From Zygnema cylindricum (Eukaryota; Streptophyta; Zygnematophyceae; Zygnematales; Zygnemataceae), in contig JBBHKE010001071.1 in assembly GCA_037447655.1 (NCBI GenBank), forward strand, positions 186,001-250,000: a stretch of DNA of 64,000 bases, given 5' to 3'. Positions within the stretch are counted from its first letter, which is position 1, and each line of letters starts with the position of its first letter. This document shows, in pieces, positions 35,140 to 46,093 of the stretch. Under the pieces are notes generated by a model that saw only the letters and a program-made list of their open reading frames with translations, searched no databases and had not been told where the DNA came from. The position numbers and the translations under genes were made by a program.

Positions 35140-38100
35140 ATGAATGGAGGATGCCTGGTCTATGGCGCTGTCTGCCCCTCATCACAAACATTGGAAGGAA
35201 CTGTAAAGCTCAGTCTAGACAGCCAGAAATCTTCCCTGTCATCTCAGCTTTTTAACGGAGGAAGCCTCCAACTAGCCAGACTAGCTCCTGGTCGTGGCAA
35301 GGTTCAATCTCGGAGACTAGGGCGCACTCAAATATCCGCTGCTCATGATTCGAGGTATTATGATGATGCCCTTTACCAATTGAATAATGATGTTTGTCAA
35401 ATCTGGCAACTGCTAATCGTTCTAGGAGGAGAGTTTTGCCTGCGTTTTGTGATAAATTATCTGTACTTTTGTGCATCGAACAAAATTTTAATTGAAGCAA
35501 AGGCAGTTCTCCCCTTGCTTTCAAATGCACATTGTGTCTGTGTTTCTTTTTTCATTCAGGAAGCAAAGTGATTATTCAAAAGCTTTTTGCAGTAGTATTT
35601 GTAGCAGACAATCCATCGTTTTAACGTCACTCGTTTTTTCCATTGATATAGCAACAACAAGCCTTCTGTGCCACTTGTCGACGTCTTCACGCAGGCTTTA
35701 TGGGGAAAAGGACTTCCTCCCGGAGCCCTAGTTCAGGCAAGCATTCAGTCATGGAGTTATTTTGAAAAATAGGAAGTGAGACACTTGTTCCTTTCCTTCT
35801 TGTTTGAGTGGATGAGGTAGTTAGCCGGAAATTGTTTTGAACTGGAGCATTCTCAATGGCCAGCTATTTATTTTAAAAATTCATTTTGTCAACTTTGTCC
35901 GTGGTGTGCATTTGTTGGGATTATAGGACAACGTTCCGGTCAACTTTAAGCAGTTTAATGTTAGTTTCACAGTCAGGAATCTTATCAGCTGTAGAGCAAT
36001 ATATGTCAATAGTCCATCAAGGTCGTTTAGAGAGTCGTAACATTTTTAATAGACTTTTGTCGGTCATCGTTTGTTTCATGCATTCTTGCAACGGACTTTT
36101 CTTTCGAGAAATGCTATCGCGTTGCCGATATTCTGTACCGCTCACCACTTTTAGTGCTGACAGGAAAACCAAGTTTACAATGTTATGACCATTGCTTTAT
36201 ACACACAAGCTAATGTCGTTACAGTTCTCCCAAACCAGTATTTTCCATAATAACTTGTAGTGTGTGTTAAATACATTCAGCTCATTTGCTGTGGAAGGCC
36301 GTCAATAGACTTATTCCATTTTTAGTGTAACCACCCGGATGGCGGTGGATTCAGGACAGCAGATATGTTGCATTTAAGTCCCTGTTGGAGGCTTTATAAA
36401 GTGGTCGTGCCCATGATGCTGAGCAATAGTTATCTGTAACAAGTTTCTTTTGTTTTCAGTGTTTCTGTGAGAATTGTAAGATTGATTCTTTATCTTTGAT
36501 GTCAAATCGTTATCAATCAAAAAATGAGTTAACACTCGCATGCATCATTCACAGTCTCCCATTCCACCTAGTTGAGAAACACGTACTCCAAGTCCATTGG
36601 TACTCCACTTGATGGTGGGACCTTTAATTGTTTGATTTTTCAGTTTTACCAACCCGGTTTTTTTTTTATTGCAATTTCAGGGTTGATCAATATCAAAGAA
36701 TAACTGCCTTATTCCAAATAATATGCAAGTGCCTTGTTCGGAATTCAGTGATGCGATGTTGTGGGAGTCTTTGAAGGTTTTTTGATTAATTCAATGACCC
36801 TTTAACCGCCTTAGTTTATAGTGTCTGCTGAGGGAAAACTTCTGAAAGCGTTGACGTTGTAGGCTCTGATATGAGCCCAATTTGTGCCCCAACTAATAGA
36901 GAGTGTGCTGTTCTGGCTGTCCTGGCTGTGGCATATCAGGTTGCCCGGGAAACATGGGGGGGCGTGTGGCGGATCATGATGGGTCAGCTCGCTCCTCAGT
37001 CGCCAGATGGCACGTACCGACGGCCTCAAAGTCAGTTCCGTGACAGAGTGCAGAAAGGGGGCAAATACCCTCCAGAGCGAGGGCGATACCATCTCTATGC
37101 GGCTCTCTCATGTCCGTGGGCCCACAGGACTCTCATAGTTCATGTTCTCAAGGGTCTGGGAGATGCAGTTCCTGTGTCTGTGGCAGTGCCTGGTGATTCG
37201 GGATTGTGGGAGTTTAGGCCCGATAAAATCAGGAGGAGGAGAAGGACCCACATCGTTTAAGCCAACTAAAGATCGGGCCAATGGCTATGGTCAATTGAAG
37301 GAAGTTTATGGGCTGATAAAAGGCAGCTACAATGGCAGGGCTACAGTTCCAATGCTTTGGGACTCCAAGACTAGGTGGGCCTTCTTTTTCATGCCATCCA
37401 GTTGTCAACTTTGGTACACTCAAGCAGTTATTAATTGGAGCTCGTAATTTTCTCTGCCTCAATCAAATCCCGTTTTCTATGCCATTTTGCACTGGATGTG
37501 TCACGTCTCTTCAGTATGGTTGGCGGACTGGGTTCCATGCAATGACTTCACACTTGTTTTTCATTTCGGTGGGTGGGCCTCGGGACCATTCCGATGTTTC
37601 AGAGAGGTGGTGAACAATGAGAGTGCTGAGATCATTGAAATTCTTAATTCATCCTTCAACGAATACGCAGAGCATCCCGAACTTGACTTGGCACCAACAC
37701 ATTTGCAAAAAGAGATTGACAACTGGAATGGCGAGATTTATGAAAATGTGAACAATGGTGTGTACAGGTGAGATTATTCCTACCTAGTTGCTGAACAAGA
37801 GCAAAGTCATATTGTGAAGTTTTCCTGTGTTGTTGTCATGTCAGAAGTCGGCCCTTGAAAAGATATATCTGGTTCAAGTTAGTCGTCCTATTTCTGTTCA
37901 GATGAGATAAAGAGGAGCTCATTTCCGACAATTTCCTTAAGTGGAGGCGTATTTGGTTTTAAGCATTGGAACCTGATAGACTTCTTGGCGGGAATTCTTG
38001 GCAGTATTTTACTTCTGGCAGGGAAACTTTACCTCTGGATATGTTGTGGTGTCTGTATATGGCAGGTGTGGGTTTGCAACGTCGCAAGAATCTTACGCAG

Positions 38101-38787
38101 CTTCAGTTGAAAAGCTCTTTATGACTCTTGACAAGGTGGACAAGCATTTGGAGAGCCATAGGTATCTCTGTGGAGATTGCTTGACTTTGGCAGATGTCCG
38201 ACTGTTCACAACACTTGTTCGCTTTGATGCAGTCTACTATTCACTCTTTAAATGCAGTCGAAGGAGAGTATCAGAATATCCACGTTTGGCTGGCTATTTG
38301 CGAGAGCTCTATCAGGTTTTTTTTTTTCCTCCCAAATCAACTTTGTGAAGTAAACTCACAGAAACACTGTTTCACTGACTCCGTTTCTCCTTAGTTGCAC
38401 CATTATAAGACCAGGATTAAGAATGTCTCTTGCTACCTTTTTATTCACTAAACATATGTATTTTTAGCAATCTTGTAACATGTGTTGACCTTTTCATTCA
38501 CCTCCTGGCCGCTGCTTGGTGACACCTTGTTTGCTTGAGGTATTTTGTTCTTATGTCCCTTTTTTATCTAGTAGTTTTTATTAGCGACTGTCGTCTTTCA
38601 ACTTTCAAGTGACCTTGTCCAGTTTGTCTGACTGCAGATGCCTATGGTGGCTAGCACTTGTGATATTGGCATAATAGTGCAAAGCTACTTTGGGACCCTC
38701 TTTCCTCTGAATCCGGGAGGCATTGTACCTGTCATCCCATATGCCGCGACATCGGCCGAGTTACTTCTACCTCACAATAGGGGGTAG
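35140..38787 (+). CDS. Glutathionyl-hydroquinone reductase (omega-like GST, Xi class), with one frameshift
   Basis: Reduces glutathionylated hydroquinones using glutathione. Exons: 35140-35354, 35652-35736, 36940-37374, 37603-37767, 38066-38315 and 38638-38787; 432 residues if one extra base in exon 3 is discounted. Exon 1 is a Ser/Arg-rich leader suggesting plastid import. Exon 2 has [13 protein letters not shown]. Exon 3 has the thioredoxin-fold core with the catalytic Cys in [15 protein letters not shown] (Cys about residue 158), then [10 protein letters not shown]. Exon 4 has [10 protein letters not shown] and GVYR; exon 5 CGFATSQ and [20 protein letters not shown]; exon 6 ends in [12 protein letters not shown]. 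All are conserved blocks of the family. Intron 2 uses a GC donor (CAG|GCAAGC). In exon 3 the frame shifts at the AAAA run 37225-37228: 435 bases where the flanking phases need 434. It is either an assembly error or a young null allele. Confidence 0.92.
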
Positions 38788-41024
38788 TCCTGCAAAGCGA
38801 AATAAAAGTACAAATCCACTAGAGAAGACTGGAAATGTTGGAAATGTGGCAAAGAGGACAATCAGTACCAATCAGTACTCGTCACATTTTGAAAACGACG
38901 ATTGTGGCTAGAAGATGCGGTAGCGGTAATATTGTTTTGTCTATCCTGGAGGCTGGTTGGATGTTTTGTTCTCCTCTAATTATGCAAGTCGATTCACCTT
39001 TTACTTTCTTCACCTTGTTGTGCTATAGTACGCTAATTTTTCGGACATGAGATATGTAGTTTTTTTGCCCATGTGCAAAATTTTTGAGGATTCTGTCAAC
39101 AATGCGGAGGCGGTCCTTTTTACTTAGTTTCTGTTTTTTGGCAAATGGAACTTCTTTCAAAAAGGAAATGATCATTTGAATTGGATTCCGTTGCAACGAA
39201 GGTGACTGTTTTTTTTGTTGCTTTCACAAACTTCCTCTCGATTTGTGATCAATGCAGATTATGCATTGCAGTGCTGACGAGAGCAATGCTGCCTCTCATG
39301 GCATGAAGGGACTGCATCATTTTGTAAATATTAGCTATTTGAAAATGCGCGATGGTAACATGGAGTACATGGAAACAAAAGGAAAGGAAAACCAAAAATA
39401 GTGGTACATTTTTGAGCATGCTTGAGCTTGCAGCCGTATTTGAACAAATCTCGGATCATTTCTTCTGTTGGTTGAGATTCAACTTCTGAAACAAAATGGC
39501 AAACCATTTCTCAGTTGCTTTATCTTTGCACTGTGGCAAAAGAATTGTGGCTTTATTACTCATTCAATGGACAGCTGAGTTGTGCCATTTTTTGCTGTCA
39601 CGTTTTTGACCAAGGTTTTACCTAGCCTATATTTATTTCTGCGCTATGACTATTTGAGTAATTAATTGACATTAAGACGAATAGGAACCAGTGTAAAACA
39701 TACAAAATTTAAAGTTCTTCAATAAATACGGCAGAAAATGGCCAAGCATTATCTTGCTTTGGCTTTTTCGTGACTCGTAAGAGCTGCAATCCATTTAGTA
39801 TGTTTTGCTTCATTTGTAAAAAAACTGTCAGGATATTAAATTGCAATATGCAGCCAGTATGAATCAATGACAGAATATAATGTCAGGACCGGGAGGGCGC
39901 CTTCTTGATCATATATTGTACATATAAAGAAAAATTAGAAGATGGAATGCAGCATTGATGCAACAAGCCAAGAATCTACTATGTGATATAGTGAAGAGAT
40001 GTGTGAATACACCTAGGATCAATTTCTAAGTAAGCGGGCATGAAACATGTAAAAGAGTTATTACAGCCTAAAGTCGCTTCCAACATTAAAAATGCCATAC
40101 CAATGCCAATTTAACTGTTTACATCATCAGAACTAAAAGTGTGTACTAGTTTAAACTGTCAGAAAATCCGTCAGAAAAAACCAGGTTTTATGAATGATAA
40201 TATTTACATCTGAACTGAGTGATAGCTATGCTGCAGGTAGAAATACATCCTTTCTTGACCTTTTTTCGGCATGTGTTAAATGCTCCACAATTAAAATAGT
40301 CACGAGCAACAAAGCTTGATACGAAGTTCTCAATTATTTTCCTTTCCCTTTTCTGTCACCATAGACTGGAGGAGAAATCTGGAAAATTCTTTTGGGGTGG
40401 ACATTAATTTCTGTGAGAAAAAAGCAATAGCCGTCACTGACACAGAAGCCAGATTCCACATTTATTGAACATAGTCACTGAATACAAGGCAGAGGAGCTG
40501 CACATCTATTTCAAAAAGGATATGCTTTGATGGTATCAGCCACCAAAAAAGGGCCTGCCAATTAAAGTTAACTGGAACAAAAGTTAGACTATCGCTCAAC
40601 CGGCTTTCCCATATGAAAGATACAACGCCTTCAAGACATGTTCCACGATTTATTTCGTCGGAGCACATGAAGGACAGATGTGTCTAAAAAATAGTGTATA
40701 AAACCCTGTTCACTACATCCATTAGCGGCCTTTAAAATTCCTTATCCTCACCCTAACGCAGAAACTAAGCGACATAGCCGGTGTTAGAGTGTACTATTTA
40801 ACCTAGCATCAAAAATAACGAGCCATTCATTTGGCAATGTGGAATAGATGTATAAACCTGCCCTAAACATCAAAATTTGAATCATCCTATGCACAATAAC
40901 ATCAAAAAGACATTCAAGTGTCTTGTAAGCCGAAGGGGGATGCTTGAGTCCTAATACTAATGCTGATCTACAAACTGTTTTACAAAATCTTCACAAGCCG
41001 GTCTTGTGCCCAGTTCTAAACTTT
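38788..41024. other. Intergenic, convergent 3' flanks
   Basis: It lies between the convergent hydroquinone reductase gene and the minus-strand small membrane protein gene. No exon recognised. Part is presumably 3' UTR of both. Confidence 0.5.
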
Positions 41025-42500
41025 TCACACTTCTCTAATAGGTCTTTTCTGAGGGGCAGCTTTCGTGGACTGTTCGAACTTAGCCTTATACTCCTCAAAT
41101 TCCTCTACTGTTGTCGGCAAAGGTCTGTTGTCCTGCTTGCATTCCTCTATTAACTGCTCAATCTGATACGGAAGAAAATAAAAATAAAAAAACAGCCCGC
41201 GTTCAACTCAACCAAACATTTGCCTCGTGAAGCTACAGGCTTTAACATAAACAAACACAGAATCGTGAAGCACAATGTCAGTCTAAACTTATTTCAACAA
41301 GAAAAACCGGGGAGACTGACGTTAGAAAAAGCAAGATGACAAATTTCCTGGAACATTCTCCCCCCAAAAAGCTCAGTTGCGAGGGGTTATGCCCAAGACA
41401 CATTCAAATTGAGCTGGGAGAATTCGGACTTACATCTTTCTTTGCCTCCTTCCGAAGCTTATATCGGAATAACATTCCAGCAACAACAGCAGATGCAGCA
41501 GTAGCCACAGCTGGAAAAAAAATAAAAATAAAATCCTTCATTACTACGCTAACTAATGCTAAAGCCCAATTGCATTTAGTGCGGGCACAAGATAACGACG
41601 TGGCTCGGAATTTAAAAATAATTGCTAAAGAAGTTTACTTGTCTAGCGTGTACTAAAAAAGGTTACGCAACACTAAATTACTCAGGTAACTCGTTCGCTA
41701 TGCCTCTGCACAATATTTGTGAGCATAAAGATATATGATTCTTTTCCAAATACTCTTACAATATTCATAACACTGGATTATAAAGGGTTCGAATGCAGAT
41801 AAACAAGGATAATTCAAATAGGACTAAACGCCCTTGCAAACACACACCCCGCTTCCTTATGTTCCCTTCTCATACAATGCATCAAAACGCGCACCAATGA
41901 ATGGAGGGGAAGGAAAAACATGACCGTGTGGAATCTCAACATCAATGGTCCAGTCATTCACAATTTTAAAATCTGCCGCCGTTATTGCCGACTCTTTACT
42001 TAGTGCCATGTTGGTCTTATGTTTTAGTGTCTTATTGTGTCTCTTACTGTTTAATTTATTGTGCTTTAGTGCCTCGGTGTCCTTAGTCATTAGTCTTCAT
42101 TAGTCTTTATTACATCTTAAGTCTTTGAAGTTTCACGTTCTTACCGATTCCCACTGATTGGAAAACTGTAACCCAATATGCTGTGCCTCCTGTGGCCGCT
42201 CTGATTTCCCTTGTATGTCTTCTGGACTTGACGAGCAGTAATTTTGCAGGCAATTTCTCTGTATTTTTAAGAATAAATGTACTCCTCAACTCAGCGTATT
42301 TACTGGACAGAGTCGATCTAGAAACTCGGGAAACTTCATTACAGCCGAATGGAAGTCCACCATTTAATACAAAAAAAAAGATTTCAAAATGACGCTCCGC
42401 TGGGAAAATGAGCGCGAAGAAATGATAGAAGTACTCAGACTGGAGGGAAAAGGGCGAAGTGGCAGCCCATGATATTTTGCATGACTTCCGCCATGGCTAG
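41025..42500 (-). CDS. Unrecognised small membrane protein, possibly organelle-targeted
   Basis: I do not recognise this family. Three exons have matching phases: about 42500-42145 (5' limit unclear), 41510-41434 and 41162-41025. Exon 1 is open throughout and encodes a Ser/Arg-rich stretch (SSLSTSIISSRSFSQRS) like an organelle leader, then GGTAYWVTVFQSVGI. Exon 2 continues with AVATAASAVVAGMLF, so the junction falls inside one predicted membrane helix, followed by RYKLRKEAKKD. Exon 3 is a charged tail (IEQLIEECKQDN, EEFEEYKAKFEQ) ending in PIREV and TGA. Donors G|GTAAGAA and GAT|GTAAGT and acceptor TTTTTTCCAG are strong. No ATG is in frame with exon 1. The well-placed ATG at 42494 is one frame off, so either an upstream exon or a small indel is missing. 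An hAT MITE lies immediately upstream. Confidence 0.5.
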
Positions 42501-42561
42501 ATTGAAACGAAGACAGAAATGTTCAAACGCTAAAATATAATAGGATGGTACAGCTTTGAAC

Positions 42562-43008
42562 CATAGTTCAAAAGTAGGTGAAAGTAGGCCCATACAATAT
42601 GCATATTGTACGCAGAACATACAATATGACCTTAAGACCCATATTGTATTGGTCGCAAAATGAAAAAAAAAAGTATTAGGGTTGAGTTGCACATCGATCG
42701 ATAGAGAATTAAACGTTTTGAAAAACATTTGGACAAAAAAAAAAAAAATCTGTGAGTTTTGAGGTATTTTTTATTTAAACAGTCAGATTCGATCAATAGG
42801 ACGGTCGCTGATTAAAGTAGCGATATAAGAAGATTACATGAAAAGCCCATAACACAGCTTACGATAGGACTATCGTCAGATTCGTACGATCGGACGGTCG
42901 CTGATCAAAGTAACGATTTAAGAAGATCACATGAAAAGCCCACAACACAACTTACGATAAAGTCGCCTACAAAAGGCCTACAATAGAAACGTCTACTTTT
43001 GAACTATG
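42562..43008. mobile_element. hAT-type MITE, 447 bp, sister of 19457
   Basis: Perfect 8-base duplication CTTTGAAC at 42554-42561 and 43009-43016. Ends CATAGTTCAAAAGTAGG and a matching right end, with the same internal palindrome and tandem blocks as the 19457 copy. It is mostly collinear with that copy with scattered differences. It sits about 60 bases upstream of the small membrane protein exon. Confidence 0.92.
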
Positions 43009-43091
43009 CTTTGAACCATAGTTGTTCAAATCGCGCGATTTTTTCAATTGCCGTGAGATTTGGTCCTCTGAGAACATGTTTCTATAGAAAT

Positions 43092-43311
43092 GACTTTTTG
43101 GAACAGGATAGTAGTAGGCGATTGACTATGTGGAAGAATAGGTCCCGATTTGTCTTTAGAGTTGCCTTTTCCTGACACTAGTAAATCAATGCCCGTTACA
43201 CGACTTTTTGGAACAGGATAGTAGTAGGCGATTGACTATGTGGAAGAATAGGTCCCGATTTGTCTTTACAGTTGCCTTTTCCTGACACTAGTAAATCAAT
43301 GCCCGTTACAC
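43092..43311. repeat. 110-bp tandem duplication across the Helitron 3' junction
   Basis: Units 43092-43201 and 43202-43311 differ at one base by eye. Each has about 86 bases of flank followed by CCTGACACTAGTAAATCAAT and GCCCGTTACAC, the outermost bases of the Helitron 3' end. Confidence 0.93.
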
Positions 43312-43315
43312 GGGC
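43288..43315 (-). terminator. Helitron 3' terminal hairpin and CTAG end
   Basis: On the minus strand: GCCCGTGTAACGGGC (43315-43301, five-base stem), ten bases, then CTAG at 43291-43288, then T. This is the Helitron termination signal (hairpin followed about ten bases later by CTRR), not a transcription terminator. Confidence 0.88.
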
Positions 43316-43835
43316 AAAGGTCATGTTGTGTGTGTTTAAGGTTGTATAGAGTTTTTGTACTCTATATGTTTGGGAACAACTTCAGGTGGGTTTTTTTATG
43401 AACTATACAAATGTAAATCATATGTGGGAATAACAACCATAGGGTGTTTTGATTTGCAACACAAATATAGACAATTTTAAATAGAGAGAATGTCCCATGT
43501 AAAATGTCATTCTGTGCAAACAAACATGTTTTGAAGTTCATAATCATATTTAGTCTACTTCACAACAGGAATATCGTAGTTGAGATTAAATGGGTTTATT
43601 GATGAATGAGTGTCACCTTTGTAATAACGTTCAATGGTGTGTGGCTCTAGCAATTTCAACTGACTAACTATACTTAACTAACCATTCTCCGCCTATATCT
43701 ATGTGTAACTGTCAAAAAATCAAATGTTTATTTTTAGCTACTGTTGGTGTGTTTTGTTACACAATATGTTTTTGAAATCATAACCTTAACATATCATTTG
43801 TCGACTTGTGTCACTTATAATTCAACTAATGAACA

Positions 43836-46015
43836 CTATGCATCAATAACACTTTTGTAAACAACATTCTTGGTATACGTTCCGTTTTCATCCTCGAGTA
43901 TCGGTTCTTCAATCAACACTTTTATATTGGCGCGTGAAGTGACTCGCGACAACGCCACATACAGTTGTCCGTGTGCAAACACTGATTGGGGCAAATACAG
44001 ACCCAAATGGTGTATTGATTGTCCTTGTGCTTTGTTGATTGTCATAGCAAATCCTACTTGTACTGGAAATTGTCGCCGTTTGATTTGGAATGGCAAAGTT
44101 TTTTCGTTGCTGATCATCGGTATACGCGGAATGAAAACTTCGGTGTTTCGTGCGACACCAGTGAGTATTTTTGCGTGAATGCAGTTTCTGGAAAGACCCA
44201 CCACTCGGAGTTTGGTTCCATTACAAAGTCCCCTTTCACCGTTGATATTACGCAGTAGAATGATCGGTGTACCTGTTTCACATTAATAAATGTCAATTAA
44301 TATGTATTCAATATCTGATCATATATTTTTTGTTAATACGATTTAAATTATTGTTAAAATTACAAATTGTGGTTTGTATTGAAGTGCATATTTTTTTGAG
44401 GTTTAAACAGATAAATAACCATGTGAACTTGTATTAATTTGATTTATATTAAAGAATGTGTATTTAATATATTATTATATTTAAGTTAAATTTGATTTAA
44501 TCATTGGCATTATGGATTGTGGGTAATTGATTATATAAATTTTCACATTGATATTTAGAGACTTAAATAACTGTATGATAAATAAGGTTATGAGAATAAT
44601 TGATGCACCTGTTTTTAGTTTGAGGTTGTGCGGTGGGATGCCACTGATTGTTAAGGAGTTGAGGAATTCTTGTGGCAACAATAATTGTTGATCAGGTTCT
44701 TCAATCTCCACTGAGTCTACAGAAATGTATTCATGCTCTTGTTCGGGTATTTTCCTCATCACCAAGTCGTTGACGATGTTAACATCCACATTGCGAGGAG
44801 ATAGTATAGCACGATCTGAGAAGTAACCATCGCGAATGTATTGCGTCGTTACGTTTGGAAAGGTGCATTGAATGAGGTTCTCCAAGTTTGCATTCGTGTC
44901 ATTGCTTCTGTGTAATACTATATCTTTTGGAAGCTTTATGTACTCTGGTGATAACCGTGGGTGTGATTCGTGTCGCCCCTCCCCAACTTGAAGCAAGAAG
45001 TCGGCGAATTCGTGGAGTGTTGAGGCGGCAATGTCATCTTGAGCTGTGCGAACACGCATATTTATTTTCAGACGAAGTTGTTTGAATTTTTGCCATAAGG
45101 GGCTGTTTTTAACGCATGCTGCGATGATTTGAGCATCTGTGGTTTTTTGAATAACTGGGAGGCATTGACAAAAGTCGCCCGCTATGAGAAACACTACATT
45201 CCCAAATGGTTTTTGATCTCCTCGTAAATCTTGCAATGTTCTATCCACTGCCTCAAGTAGATGTCGATGAGACATAGAAACTTCATCCCAAACGATTAGA
45301 GAGGTTTGACGCAATAGCTCTGCAAGATCTGATTGAGAAGAGATATTGCATGTAGATTGAGCATCTATATCTAATGGAAGCTTAAATCTTGAGTGCGCTA
45401 TCTTTCCTCCTGTCAATAATAAAGCTGCTATACCACTTGCAGCAACGGCGATAGCTATTTTGCCGTTACAACGTAATTTTGCCAAAATCTTCTCTATGAC
45501 AAATGACTTTCTTGTTCCTCCGGGTCCATCAAGAAAAAAACAAGTTTCGGCCTTTGAAGTATCTTGTACTGCATTTGTAACTACGTCATATGTTTTTTTT
45601 TGTTCCATTTTGAATGTGGTGATAGAAGATAACACTCGTGTCATGTCTTCAAAATTGTAGGATTTTTTGGTATCTATTAATGGATTTCGTTTTTGTGTTA
45701 GACAATGAGTTGCTCTGGATAGTGTGACAATTGGGGTAGAGTTCAATAATCCAAAAGCGATTTACAGCCTCCACGTAGGAATTGTTCGATGTCCAATAAA
45801 GTATTTTATTATTCTTCTTGTTGAAGATTCTCATTGTTACACCACTTATGGGCTGTATAATTCGCGCGATTTCTATAGTGAATATCCTCATACATATCTT
45901 TGAAGTGCTTTTCCCATAATGATTTTGCTGATTGAAGATTAGGGCAGAGGAGGATTGTGGCAAATAGGTGTCGGGGTTGTTTTGGCATTTGGAGGATACC
46001 GCTTCTTCCATGCAT
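43836..46015 (-). pseudogene. Helitron PIF1-like helicase, copy A
   Basis: Superfamily 1B helicase end of a Helitron RepHel protein. The main frame 45746-44609 has Walker A as GPGGTRKS (invariant GKS Gly replaced by Arg), Walker B LIVWDEVSM, GDFCQCLPV, and LKLKTG before a break. A 336-base AT-rich stretch (44608-44273) with GT/AG ends separates it from TPIILLRNINGERGLCNGT and GFAMTINKAQGQSIHHLGLY, ending at 43836 with LYVALSRVTSRANIKV. Upstream of 45746 the frame is broken by indels. The Walker A change and breaks predict no activity. Confidence 0.88.
44273..44608 (-). other. Probable spliceosomal intron in the Helitron helicase
   Basis: Donor ACAG|GTGCATCA and acceptor TGAAACAG|GTACACCG. 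Removing 336 AT-rich bases joins LKLKTG to TPIILLRN in phase, as expected for PIF1 helicases. The same break occurs in copy B (about 48612-48276), where the last exon base is changed (CAT|GTGCAT). Confidence 0.7.
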
Positions 46016-46093
46016 TTTTCCTACTCTAGATCATCATCGCGGAGTCCCATTCCACTTGCAGCTTCGACAAACGTGGCATACTGAACACTTTCC

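Noticed and set aside
37181-37217. A 25-base micro-intron in hydroquinone reductase exon 3 that would also restore frame
   Set aside because: Too short for plant splicing, and it would remove the conserved D-x-G-x-W-x-F block; a one-base indel explains the data better.
41895-42009. Alternative first exon for the small membrane protein, starting MALSKESAITAADF
   Set aside because: Its donor phase also fits, but the donor is weak (G|GTGCGC), the sequence upstream is a simple repeat, and the 42145 exon has a stronger donor and continues the membrane helix.
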